Shown: positions 7,402-14,394 of the stretch, piece by piece | Layout of the letters: the number at the start of each line of letters is the position of its first letter | How positions within the stretch are numbered: position 1 is the first letter of the stretch | The notes under the pieces: generated by a model | Database searches by the model: none | The model's input: the letters and a program-made list of their open reading frames with translations, nothing else | Told to the model about the DNA's origin: nothing | Translations under genes and position numbers: made by a program | Assembly: GCA_964574335.1 (NCBI GenBank) | Contig: CAZNNH010000054.1 | Span: 1-34,430, forward strand | From: CAZNNH01 sp964574335 | Lineage (GTDB): Bacteria > Acidobacteriota > Vicinamibacteria > Fen-336 | Direction: 5' to 3' | Length of the DNA: 34,430 nucleotides

Positions 7402-7705
7402 CGAGGCCGAGCTCGGCGAGCTGCTGCGGGAGGCGATGGCGGTGCCCGCCCGTCCGCTCGACCGCGCCCAGACCGCGCAGATCCTCGACAGGCTGCCGGC
7501 GGGTCGGCGTGCCAGCGGGGTCTCGCTCTCGGCCCCCTTGGGCCTGGCGGTGGTGGCCCTGTTCACCCTCGTCGGGTGGTCGATGGGCCAGCCGCCCGGC
7601 GTGCTGCGCTGGCTGGGGCTGGTCACGCTGGCCGCCAACCTCGGCCTCGGCCCGCTGGCGACCGCCGCCATCCTCTGGAGAAGGAGACGAGCCCATGTCG
7701 CGTAG
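7379..7705 (+). CDS. Small two-helix membrane protein, possible anti-sigma factor
   Basis: The 108-residue product has an acidic soluble N-terminus (about 45 residues, FEPDEAELGELLREAM) and then two hydrophobic segments (LGLAVVALFTLVGWSM and a second before an Arg-rich end, LWRRRRAHVA). It is not a recognised family. Overlap with the sigma gene (23 bases) and with the next gene (11 bases) points to coupled translation, and the position right behind an ECF sigma gene suggests a regulator of it. This is inference from context. Confidence 0.8.
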   Translation: MTQPFEPDEAELGELLREAMAVPARPLDRAQTAQILDRLPAGRRASGVSLSAPLGLAVVALFTLVGWSMGQPPGVLRWLGLVTLAANLGLGPLATAAILWRRRRAHVA

Positions 7706-8582
7706 AGCCAAGCCGCTGCTGGCCGCCTCGCTCGGGGCGCTGATCGGTGCCGTGGTCGCGTTCGGGATCGTCGCGGCGCGGCGGGAACGGGCCCTGGTCG
7801 ACAACGGCGCCGAGCGGGACACCGTCCAGCAGGGCGCCCGCCGGATGCTGCCGGAGAGCGCCGAGGGCGCCGCCGATCCGCGGCTGCGCCAGGCCGTCGA
7901 GAGGCTCGCCGCCGCGCCGGGCGTGGCCCGCCTGTTCCTGGTCGACGCCGACGGGCGCATCGTCCTGAGCTTCCGCGGTCCGGGCCGGGCGGGCGAGGCG
8001 GTGGCCGAGCTGGCCCCGCCGGACGACCGGGCCACCATCGACAGCCTGCGCCCTCCGCTGGCCGCGGCCGACCGGCGGGCGCTGCTGGCCGCCGCGGCGA
8101 TCCGGCGCGATGGCGATCACAACGACGTGTTCAAGCCGCTGACGCTGCAGGTGCCGGACGCCGACGGCCAGCCGCGGGCGGTGGTGGCCCTCTGCTACGA
8201 CATCAGCTCGAGAGCGGGCACGACGGCCATCACCGTGCTGCCGATCGCGATGGGTCTGCTCCTGTACTGGCTGGGCCTGGCCGCCTGGGTCTTCTTCGAT
8301 GCCCGGGTGAGACAGGAGAGCCCCTGGCTGTGGGGCCTGCTGGTGCTGGTCACCAACCTGGCCGGCGCCCTCGCTTACGTCATCGCCACCCGACGTGAGG
8401 CCGCCGGGCCGGCACCGGGCGGGCCGGGCCACGATCTGCTGGCCGGCCTGGCGATCCTGCTGCTGCTGCTCGGCCCCCTGGTGGGCGCGGAGGCGATGGT
8501 GGGCGGCGCCCTGGTGGCCCTGGTGCTCGGCGTCTTCCTCGTGGTGCGGTCAAGAAGACGGGGTCAGACCCCCATTTCTTGA
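7695..8582 (+). CDS. Membrane protein with an extracytoplasmic sensor-like domain
   Basis: The 295-residue product has an N-terminal membrane helix (LLAASLGALIGAVVAFGIV). An external domain of about 150 residues contains VARLFLVDADGRIVLSF, a strand-turn-strand typical of Cache/PAS-like sensor folds. Four more hydrophobic segments follow from about residue 178. I do not recognise a named family. AAGGAG lies eight bases before the ATG. As the third gene of the ECF module it may supply the signal. The last seven residues (GQTPIS with the preceding Arg) and the TGA are encoded by the left arm of a 64-base repeat, so the original C-terminus has been replaced or extended. A decayed duplicate of its 3' part lies at 14132-14330. 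Confidence 0.85.
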   Translation: MSRRAKPLLAASLGALIGAVVAFGIVAARRERALVDNGAERDTVQQGARRMLPESAEGAADPRLRQAVERLAAAPGVARLFLVDADGRIVLSFRGPGRAGEAVAELAPPDDRATIDSLRPPLAAADRRALLAAAAIRRDGDHNDVFKPLTLQVPDADGQPRAVVALCYDISSRAGTTAITVLPIAMGLLLYWLGLAAWVFFDARVRQESPWLWGLLVLVTNLAGALAYVIATRREAAGPAPGGPGHDLLAGLAILLLLLGPLVGAEAMVGGALVALVLGVFLVVRSRRRGQTPIS

Positions 8583-8623
8583 CTTTCCGACGTTCGCGAA
8601 GTCAAAAGTCTAGACCTGACCCC
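8560..8623 (+). repeat. 64-base GGGGTCAG...CTGACCCC element, copy 2
   Basis: A full copy with exact 8-base ends (GGGGTCAG / CTGACCCC) and an inner TTGACTT / AAGTCAA stem. It lies between convergent genes. The plus-strand gene stops inside its left arm (TGA at 8580-8582), and the minus-strand methyltransferase stops two bases beyond its right arm. A hairpin here could end transcription from both sides. Confidence 0.95.
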
Positions 8624-8625
8624 CG

Positions 8626-9747
8626 CTATCGCGTTCGTCTCTCCAGCACGGCGATCACGCGCCGCTGTGCGTCCTCCGCCTGCGGGAGCATCCTCGGAAA
8701 CCGCTCGGCGGCCTCTTCGGCAATCTCACCCACCGTCCGCCGGCCGTCGATCGCCTCGAGGATGAAGCGGTCCACCTCGAGCTCCCCAGTCAGCTTCGCC
8801 ACCTGGTCCGGCTGCCAGCGGACGAGCTGTCCGGCATCCATCGGCGTGCCTTCGAGCGAGTTGGCCTCACGCTGCTGCTCGCCCACCGTGACCTGCCAGC
8901 GCCAGACCATGTTTCGGCCGAACGGGCCCGCCTCGAGGGAGAACGCGATCTCCTGACCCGCCGCCACCACCGGCGGCTCTTCGAAGGGGAAGACGGTCTG
9001 CTGCCAGGCGGTCGGGGGCGACAGGGGTCCCGTCGCCAGCCACTCGCCCGCCAGCTCCAGGTCGAACCAGAGCGCCAGGCCGTGGACGGCCGCTTCGCGC
9101 CCCGCCTTCACCATCCCCGAGATCCGAACCTGTGGCTCCTCGAGCCGGGCCAGGTCGACCTCCTGCGCCATCAGCGGTGGCGCGATCGGCGCCGCACCGT
9201 CGAGTCTCCGAACATAGGGGTTGGAGAACGCCCTGTGGCGAGAGGGCGTCAGGTCGACGCTCGAGGAGCGCTCCCTGGTGAAGCGGAAGCGGTCGATCTC
9301 CTCCCGCCCCTCCCGATCCTGGACCGGCGCCACCCAGAGCCGTGCCCGCGCGGGAACCAGCCGTCCCCCAGGCAGAAGCCAGCGCTCCACGGCGTCGGCC
9401 AGCGTGCGTGTCACCCCCGGGGAGAGCAGGCTCATCGCGAAGTCCTCGAAGACCACCACCTGGGCTCGCTCGGGAGGGTCCAGCTCGGTGGATCGGCCGG
9501 CGAGGAACCGCACTCGATCGGCGCAGCCGTTGGCCTCCACCACCTCGCGGGCCACCTCGATGATGGGCTCCACCTCGACGGCGTAGACCCGAGCCGCGCC
9601 CGCCCGGCACGCGAAGACCGTGAAGTTGCCGAGGGCGCAGCCCAGGTCGACGACGACGTCGCCGGGGCGCACCGCGGCGGCGATGGCGCGTCGGAAGGCA
9701 GCGACCCGGACGGGATCGTCGGTCATCCGCCGGTAGCTGTGGATCAT
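8626..9747 (-). CDS. PRMT-like SAM methyltransferase with a C-terminal PqqD/winged-helix-like domain
   Basis: The 373-residue product begins with YRRMTDDPVRVAAFRRAI and a class I SAM-binding motif (VVVDLGCALGNFTVFACRAGA, about 31-51; acidic AVEVEP near 56-61; VVVFEDFAMSLLSPG), the order seen in protein arginine methyltransferases. Residues about 150-290 form the beta-barrel-like second part of such enzymes. The last 65 residues (LEVDRFILEAIDGRRTVGEI...) resemble the small helical wing found in PqqD-type recognition domains. PRMT-like enzymes methylate protein or peptide side chains, and the substrate here is unknown. The gene is 61 bases behind the PqqD/Cys-rich gene on the same strand, making that product a candidate substrate. 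The TAG stop directly follows a repeat element. Confidence 0.85.
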   Translation of the reverse strand: MIHSYRRMTDDPVRVAAFRRAIAAAVRPGDVVVDLGCALGNFTVFACRAGAARVYAVEVEPIIEVAREVVEANGCADRVRFLAGRSTELDPPERAQVVVFEDFAMSLLSPGVTRTLADAVERWLLPGGRLVPARARLWVAPVQDREGREEIDRFRFTRERSSSVDLTPSRHRAFSNPYVRRLDGAAPIAPPLMAQEVDLARLEEPQVRISGMVKAGREAAVHGLALWFDLELAGEWLATGPLSPPTAWQQTVFPFEEPPVVAAGQEIAFSLEAGPFGRNMVWRWQVTVGEQQREANSLEGTPMDAGQLVRWQPDQVAKLTGELEVDRFILEAIDGRRTVGEIAEEAAERFPRMLPQAEDAQRRVIAVLERRTR

Positions 9748-9808
9748 GAGCTCACCGGCCGATCGGACGAGGGTGTCCGCCTACACGTCGACCGAGCCGC
9801 CCACGCTA

Positions 9809-10327
9809 CTAGACGCACCAACACGCGTTCTTGCCCTTCCCCGCGAACTGGCAGGTCCCTCCACCGACACATGGCGTGTTCCCGCACTTGTCTGCCGCAC
9901 GGCCCTTGCATTCGGTCGACGTGATGATCGTCTGCGCGTCGGCCACGGTGGGCGCCACGATCGTTATCACGGCCGGGACCAGCGCCGCCCGCACCCCGAA
10001 GCGACCCAGCGCGCGCAGGTAGTCACGGCGCGAGGTGCCCTCTTCGACAACCGGAACCGGTGGCTCGCCTTCGAGCAGATGGGCCTGGTGCAGCCGCTCG
10101 AGCGCCAACCAGACGGCGGTCTCGTCGACCTCGGCCTCCATCTCGGCTTGCAGCTTCGGCACCAGGCTCGAGACGCTGGTCCGACCGTCACAATGCCGCC
10201 AGACGAGGGCGGCCGTCTGGTTCAGGCACGAGGCCTTGTGGCGGTCCAGGTCGTAGACCAGGACCTCGTCGTGCAGCCTCCGGGTCACCAGCCCGGCCTT
10301 CCGCGCGCGCGGCAGCGTGGCGCTCAT
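9809..10327 (-). CDS. PqqD-family protein fused to a Tat-like segment and a six-Cys C-terminal peptide
   Basis: The 172-residue product has three parts. Residues about 10-88 are a PqqD-type domain (EVLVYDLDRHKASCLNQTAA, WRHCDGRTSVSSLV, VWLALERLHQAHLLEG), the fold that binds leader peptides in RiPP pathways. Residues 99-132 look like an internal export signal: SRRDYLR, a hydrophobic stretch and an Ala-x-Ala-like ADA-Q site. Residues 140-172 are small and Cys-rich with spacing C-x7-C-x4-C-x5-C-x9-C-x-C and Gly-rich turns. This looks like a precursor carrying its own recognition domain and releasing a disulfide-rich peptide; that is inference. The ATG at 10327 overlaps the stop of the HprK-like gene (ATGA), so the two are coupled. 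The alternative is a PqqD chaperone with a structural tail. Confidence 0.88.
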   Translation of the reverse strand: MSATLPRARKAGLVTRRLHDEVLVYDLDRHKASCLNQTAALVWRHCDGRTSVSSLVPKLQAEMEAEVDETAVWLALERLHQAHLLEGEPPVPVVEEGTSRRDYLRALGRFGVRAALVPAVITIVAPTVADAQTIITSTECKGRAADKCGNTPCVGGGTCQFAGKGKNACWCV

Positions 10328-11205
10328 GCACAACCCTGCAGGACCGTGCCGCGCGCCTCCGGGGTCGCAACGGCAGGGAGGGTGAGCGCGTCCCAGCGTT
10401 TCCCGAGCCTCGCCAGCAGCTCCCGCGTGCCACCGCGAACGCCCTTCCAGGTCGGGGCCTGATCCACCACCCGCGTCAGCACGTCGAAGACGCGCTCGGG
10501 GCGGCGGCGGGCCGGAATCGTGTGGTTCAGCAGCTCGAGCAGGGCCTGGCCCCTGCTCACCCGCCTCGGCCGCCACGCCGCGCCCCGGCGGTAGCGCGTC
10601 ACGATGACGAGACCGACGCGCAGCGGGCCGTGCCCCACGTCTCCCCCCAGGTCCTGGACCGGGCGTCTGGACGACCTCCCGGTCTTCCGGTCGCGCCTCG
10701 ACAGCGGGATCGGATACGGGTGGACGCGACCGCGATCGTCGAGCAGCGCGAACTCGTCCGAGTAGTACGTCCCGCCGGCCTTCACCAGGGCCTCGACCAG
10801 GCGGCTCTTGCCGCTCCAGCTACGACCGGGGATCACGATCGCGCACCCGTTCCAGCCGACGACTCCGGCGTGGACGAAGACCCGGCGCGGCGAGCGCTCC
10901 GCGACGTGATAGTGAATGCCGACCTCGAGCGCCCGCAGCGTCTGGTCGAGGTCGAAGCTGCGGGCGAGCTGGGCCGAGCCGGAGTAGGCAAGATGGTAGC
11001 GACGAGTACCGTTGCGGCCGGATCCGCCGACGATGAGCGAGAAGAGGTGGTCGACGGTCGGAGAGGACGCCGGCCGCCAGCCGGGAGGAAGCCGCTCGAG
11101 CAATCGATCCATGATGGCCGGGTCGTTCACGCGGACGCCCGCCCGGCAACCGAAAGCCCCGAAGGCAAGACCTGCCTTCCACCCGAGGCGATCGAGCTTG
11201 GCCAC
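10324..11205 (-). CDS. HprK-related serine kinase-like protein
   Basis: The 293-residue product has an HPr kinase-type C-terminal core: RRVFVHAGVVGWNGCAIVI, a P-loop PGRSWSGKS (126-134), then GGTYYSDEFALLDDRGRVHP, the region that carries the acidic catalytic/metal residues in HprK. It is not the canonical carbon-catabolite kinase, since no HPr or PTS genes are nearby and the N-terminal half differs. Related kinases are known beside PqqD proteins (HPr-rel-A type systems, to my recollection) and in some lasso-peptide clusters, where they phosphorylate the peptide. The start is GTG at 11205 with no obvious ribosome-binding site. A 101-base gap separates it from the nucleotidyltransferase gene, and its stop overlaps the PqqD gene. 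Confidence 0.87.
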   Translation of the reverse strand: MAKLDRLGWKAGLAFGAFGCRAGVRVNDPAIMDRLLERLPPGWRPASSPTVDHLFSLIVGGSGRNGTRRYHLAYSGSAQLARSFDLDQTLRALEVGIHYHVAERSPRRVFVHAGVVGWNGCAIVIPGRSWSGKSRLVEALVKAGGTYYSDEFALLDDRGRVHPYPIPLSRRDRKTGRSSRRPVQDLGGDVGHGPLRVGLVIVTRYRRGAAWRPRRVSRGQALLELLNHTIPARRRPERVFDVLTRVVDQAPTWKGVRGGTRELLARLGKRWDALTLPAVATPEARGTVLQGCA

Positions 11206-11306
11206 TCAACCGTCCGGCCGGCGCAGTCGCGGCACACCGAGCATCGGCGTCTCCAGGCTCCAGGGTAGCACACGCCCTCACGCCAAAGCTATCTGCTGCA
11301 ATGACT

Positions 11307-12431
11307 TCAGGGCCCAGCCCCGGGCGACGCGCGCGACCCAGAGGAGACCCGGCTCCAGGCCAGGCGGGTGCCCCGCCCCAGCGCCCGAGCCAGGCGCCGG
11401 CAGCTCCAGGCCGGCGCGCCCGGGTCGCGCGGCGCCAGCGTGGCCACGAGCAAGGCTCCGCGACGCCCGGCCGACAGCTCCCAACGGGCCCGGCCGAGGG
11501 ATCTGGGCCCCGAGGCGAGCAGGCCCTCCGGCTGGCCCAGCCTCTCCCGCAGCCAGCTCTGGAAGCCGCCGCCCAGCGCGGCTCCCAGCACCCGCTCCGC
11601 TTCCCCAGGCAGCCGCGGACACCCTGTGGTGACGCGCGCCGCTTCCACCGCCGCGATCACCGCCGGCGCGGCACGGGCGTGGCGTGCCACCTCCACCAAC
11701 ACCTCCGGCTCAGGTGGCGCGCGCTCCATCAAGCGCCGGAGGTCCAGGTACTGCAGGAGTGACAGCCCGAGCCCGTTCTGAAAGGCCGCGTGCAGGCTGA
11801 GCTGGACGAGCAGATCGGCGCTGGACGGGCGCCGCCCGACCTGGCCCGATCCGCTCTCGCGGCGACGCCAGAGGCCGTCCGCATCCACCGGGAACAGCCC
11901 GGGGCACGAGCAGAAGCTGTGGTGCAGCTCGAGTGAGCCTCCCGTCACCGGGTCCGAGAAGGCCCACGCATGATCGGCCCGGGGCCCGGCTTCGAACCCG
12001 GCCTTCCTCAGGGTCTCGACGGACGCGGCGAAGTCGTCCAGGGCGATGAGATCGACGTCGGCCATCGGCCGCTCGGCCACCGACTCGTACAGCCGCTCGG
12101 CGACCGCGGCGCCCTTGAGCGGGAGGCAGCGAAGGCCCGCTTGCTCGAGCAGGCGCTCGGCCCGCGCCGCCAGCTCGAGTTGCACGACGCCGTTCGAGAA
12201 GCCCTGGTGGTAGGCCTCGCGCAGCTCCCTGCGGATCGGCTCCGGCCAGCCCTCCCCTTTCGTCTCGATGGCGACGTGCAGCAGCGGGGCGACGCGTTGC
12301 GCGCGCGCGGCCGTCGCCAGCTCGACCGCGGATTCGGCCGAGGCCGGCCGCGGGGGCACACCCGTACGCAGCCACTCCATGAGCTGACACACGGGCATGC
12401 CCTCGACAACAGCCGGAGACGAACTCCTCAC
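11307..12431 (-). CDS. Nucleotidyltransferase-like protein (NTP_transf_5 type)
   Basis: The 374-residue product carries the signature of this family: LPLKGAAVAERLY (about 104-115), RPMADVDLI with the two metal-binding Asp (125 and 127), and GSLELHHSFC near 165-174. An all-helical C-terminal half follows. Such proteins are repeatedly found beside PqqD and HprK-related kinases and are presumed to transfer a nucleotide to a peptide, protein or small molecule; no reaction is proven that I know of. The start is taken as GTG 12431, three bases after the small upstream ORF, with ATG 12398 as the alternative. The last 60 residues are Arg/Gly/Ser-rich and may be disordered. Confidence 0.85.
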   Translation of the reverse strand: MRSSSPAVVEGMPVCQLMEWLRTGVPPRPASAESAVELATAARAQRVAPLLHVAIETKGEGWPEPIRRELREAYHQGFSNGVVQLELAARAERLLEQAGLRCLPLKGAAVAERLYESVAERPMADVDLIALDDFAASVETLRKAGFEAGPRADHAWAFSDPVTGGSLELHHSFCSCPGLFPVDADGLWRRRESGSGQVGRRPSSADLLVQLSLHAAFQNGLGLSLLQYLDLRRLMERAPPEPEVLVEVARHARAAPAVIAAVEAARVTTGCPRLPGEAERVLGAALGGGFQSWLRERLGQPEGLLASGPRSLGRARWELSAGRRGALLVATLAPRDPGAPAWSCRRLARALGRGTRLAWSRVSSGSRASPGAGP

Positions 12432-12434
12432 CCT

Positions 12435-12599
12435 TCACCCTGCTCGCGAACGCGTCGTCTCGAGTGACCCGGGCCGCTGGAGGACCTGGCCGGCGCTCGA
12501 CACGGGCACGATCACGAGCGCGTCACGCGTCCCCTTTGGCGGCCTGGAATCGTCCAACGCCGGTCCCCGCGACCTCAGGATCGCAAGCACTCGTTCCAT
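12435..12599 (-). CDS. 54-residue ORF between hydrolase and nucleotidyltransferase genes
   Basis: ATG at 12599 has GAGG just upstream, and the TGA lies three bases before the GTG of the nucleotidyltransferase gene, the close packing expected of a translated operon gene. The product begins MERVLAILRSRGPALDD and has a central hydrophobic patch (DALVIVPVSSAGQVLQ) with no Cys. I recognise no family. It could be a small peptide substrate of the neighbouring enzymes, a leader ORF, or chance. Confidence 0.4.
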   Translation of the reverse strand: MERVLAILRSRGPALDDSRPPKGTRDALVIVPVSSAGQVLQRPGSLETTRSRAG

Positions 12600-12603
12600 G
12601 GCC

Positions 12604-14037
12604 TCACTCTAGCTTGTGGTTGGTGCTGTCGCCGTGGGCGCGCAGGTCCAGGCGCAGGCTGGCCAGTCCCTGCCGGGCCAGCCGCTCGGCGAGGGGGGCG
12701 TAGGCGGCGCGCGTCCCCGCCGCCTTGTTCAGCATCAGGACGGCGGGGACGTCCGACTCGCCGCCAGGGATCACGAGATCGCTGACCAGCTTCCATCCGT
12801 CGCTCGCGATCGACAGCCTCTCGCGCCGCTCGCTCAGGCGAACACCGTCGGGACGCCGCTCCTCCAGCCGGCGGAGCATCTGGCGCCACGAGGCGGCGTC
12901 GCCACGGAGGTGGGCGTCGAGGAACAGCCGGACGTGCTCCGCCATCCCTCCCAACCCGACGAGGGCCTCGGGGTCGGCCTCGTCGCCCAGCGCGATGGCG
13001 CGTCCCGCGCCCTGCGACAGGACCAGGTCGCGGTGTCTCAGCCCGGTCAGCTCGAGGCAGAGCGCGGGCGCGCGCCCGTGTTCGCGGAAGAAGCGGCCGT
13101 CTCGCTGTACCGGGACGTCGCTCCACCCCGCGTCGAAGTGGAGGAAGGGCGTCAGCAGCGCGTCGGCCTCGACCCCGCCGGCGGCGGCGAGCAACGCCGC
13201 CCCGTACGCGTATCCGGTCCCGCTGTCGAGGCTGACGGCCGCCCGGAACCGGCCCGGGTGTCGCAAGCGCAGCAGCGCCTGCGACACGCCACCCGCGCTC
13301 CAGGCGACCAGCCCCAGGCGAGAGACATCGACGTCCGGGCGGGCCGCGAGCGCCTTCAGGGCCCGCTCCATGTCCTCCACCTGGGCCTGGACGCCGTCCA
13401 GGTCGAAGCCGAGCCGCTCGGTCTCGCTCTTTCCATAACTGGCGAGGCACGCCACGACGTAGCCGTGGCCGGCGAGCGCCTCCACCAGGGGCAGGTTCCA
13501 GAAGCTGCGCCCGCCGAGCCCCGTCTCGAACAACACCAGCGGGTGTCGGCCGGGAAGGAGGGGCGCTCCGAGGGAGGCGCCGCTGCGCGCCGAAAGGACA
13601 CGCCGCCATGCGGCCTCGGAGAGAGGTGACGTCCGTCCGGCATCGAAGCTGCGGCGGGCGGCGGCGAGCGCATCCGCTCGCACGCTCTCGGACGCAAGCA
13701 CCGGGGCGGCTCCCGTCCAGTCCGCCACCACGTAGTCCTCGACATCCAAGGGAGCCCCGCCCGGCCCGGCGGCCGGATACCAGACCGAGACCTGGACCGG
13801 CCTCCCCCGCGTGCCCGAAGGGTCGGTGGAGGACGGCCACGGGCGCGAGGTGTCCCGAAGCCGCAGCGAGGCGAAGCCGACCGCATGCGGGCCGGGGTCG
13901 ATGCCGGCGACCTTCAGAAGCTCGATCGGGCCGACCTCGGCCGCCGAGGCGTCGATCGGCAGGGCCAGCGCCAGCGCGAGGATCAGCTCGCAGAGGAGGC
14001 CCACGAGGCCGGGCCGAGACAGGCGTGTGGTCGGCAT
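12604..14037 (-). CDS. Secreted alpha/beta hydrolase with a truncated second hydrolase domain
   Basis: The 477-residue product has a signal peptide (LLCELILALALALPIDASAA). A full alpha/beta-hydrolase domain of the PAF-acetylhydrolase/dienelactone-hydrolase kind follows: VQVSVWYPA, PLVLFETGLGG oxyanion region, and nucleophile elbow VAWSAGG, where the first Gly of GxSxG is Ala. After about residue 405 a second hydrolase-like start appears (DLVIPGGE, VPAVLMLNKAAGTRAAYAPL, LRLDLRAHGDST) but the protein ends there, about 70 residues in, without nucleophile or His. I found no continuation in the other frames downstream. Either this is a natural short C-terminal domain or a truncation. It is four bases from the small ORF that leads into the nucleotidyltransferase gene. 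Confidence 0.85.
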   Translation of the reverse strand: MPTTRLSRPGLVGLLCELILALALALPIDASAAEVGPIELLKVAGIDPGPHAVGFASLRLRDTSRPWPSSTDPSGTRGRPVQVSVWYPAAGPGGAPLDVEDYVVADWTGAAPVLASESVRADALAAARRSFDAGRTSPLSEAAWRRVLSARSGASLGAPLLPGRHPLVLFETGLGGRSFWNLPLVEALAGHGYVVACLASYGKSETERLGFDLDGVQAQVEDMERALKALAARPDVDVSRLGLVAWSAGGVSQALLRLRHPGRFRAAVSLDSGTGYAYGAALLAAAGGVEADALLTPFLHFDAGWSDVPVQRDGRFFREHGRAPALCLELTGLRHRDLVLSQGAGRAIALGDEADPEALVGLGGMAEHVRLFLDAHLRGDAASWRQMLRRLEERRPDGVRLSERRERLSIASDGWKLVSDLVIPGGESDVPAVLMLNKAAGTRAAYAPLAERLARQGLASLRLDLRAHGDSTNHKLE

Positions 14038-14131
14038 GCTCGAGGACTAGGTAACTACGAAGCAGTTGGCACGTCAACGCCCCGGCACCAGTCGCCCCGG
14101 GGGCCTCCGAAGAAGCTGCGGAGCAGGCCTA

Positions 14132-14330
14132 TTCGACCGGGGCGTCCTTCAGCAGCCTGCCACACCCGACCTCCAGCCCTGCCTCCGTGACCGCCAAGGC
14201 AATCCGGCGCGACGGCGATCGCAACCACGTGTTCAAGCCGCTGACGCTGCAGGCCCGGACGCCGACGGCCAGGCGCGGGTGATGGGGACTCAGGTGCTCG
14301 GCGTCTTCACTCGTAGTGCGGTCAGGAGCG
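14132..14330 (+). pseudogene. Decayed, internally deleted duplicate of the 3' part of the gene at 7695-8582
   Basis: From about 14200 the sequence follows 8099-8180 nearly base for base (ATCCGGCGCGAYGGCGATC, CGTGTTCAAGCCGCTGACGC). It then jumps, after a deletion of roughly 340 bases, to the equivalent of 8520-8555 (GGTGCTCGGCGTCTTC, GTGCGGTCA) and runs straight into a repeat element, as the parent does. Weaker similarity starts near 14132 (CGACCGGGG...CAGCCTG). Small indels destroy the reading frame. This explains most of the 335-base gap between the hydrolase and barrel genes. Confidence 0.85.
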
Positions 14331-14394
14331 GGGGTTCAGACCCCATTCCTTGGCTTTCCCAGATTCTCGAAGTCAAAAGTCTAGACCTGACCCC
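14330..14394 (+). repeat. GGGGTCAG...CTGACCCC element, copy 3
   Basis: A 65-base copy with one extra T in the left end (GGGGTTCAG) and changes in the centre (CTTGGCTTTCCCAGATTCTCG). Its right arm supplies the last residues (GSGLDF) and TGA stop (14373-14375) of the minus-strand barrel gene. Its left side carries the decayed gene-tail duplicate. Confidence 0.93.

Noticed and set aside
8626..11205. Lasso-peptide cluster
   Set aside because: HprK-like kinase and PqqD can occur in lasso clusters, but the asparagine-synthetase-like cyclase and the B2 protease are absent and the candidate peptide is Cys-rich.
14038..14131. Start of a further gene upstream of the duplicated segment
   Set aside because: Short open frames only, without a ribosome-binding site or recognisable content.
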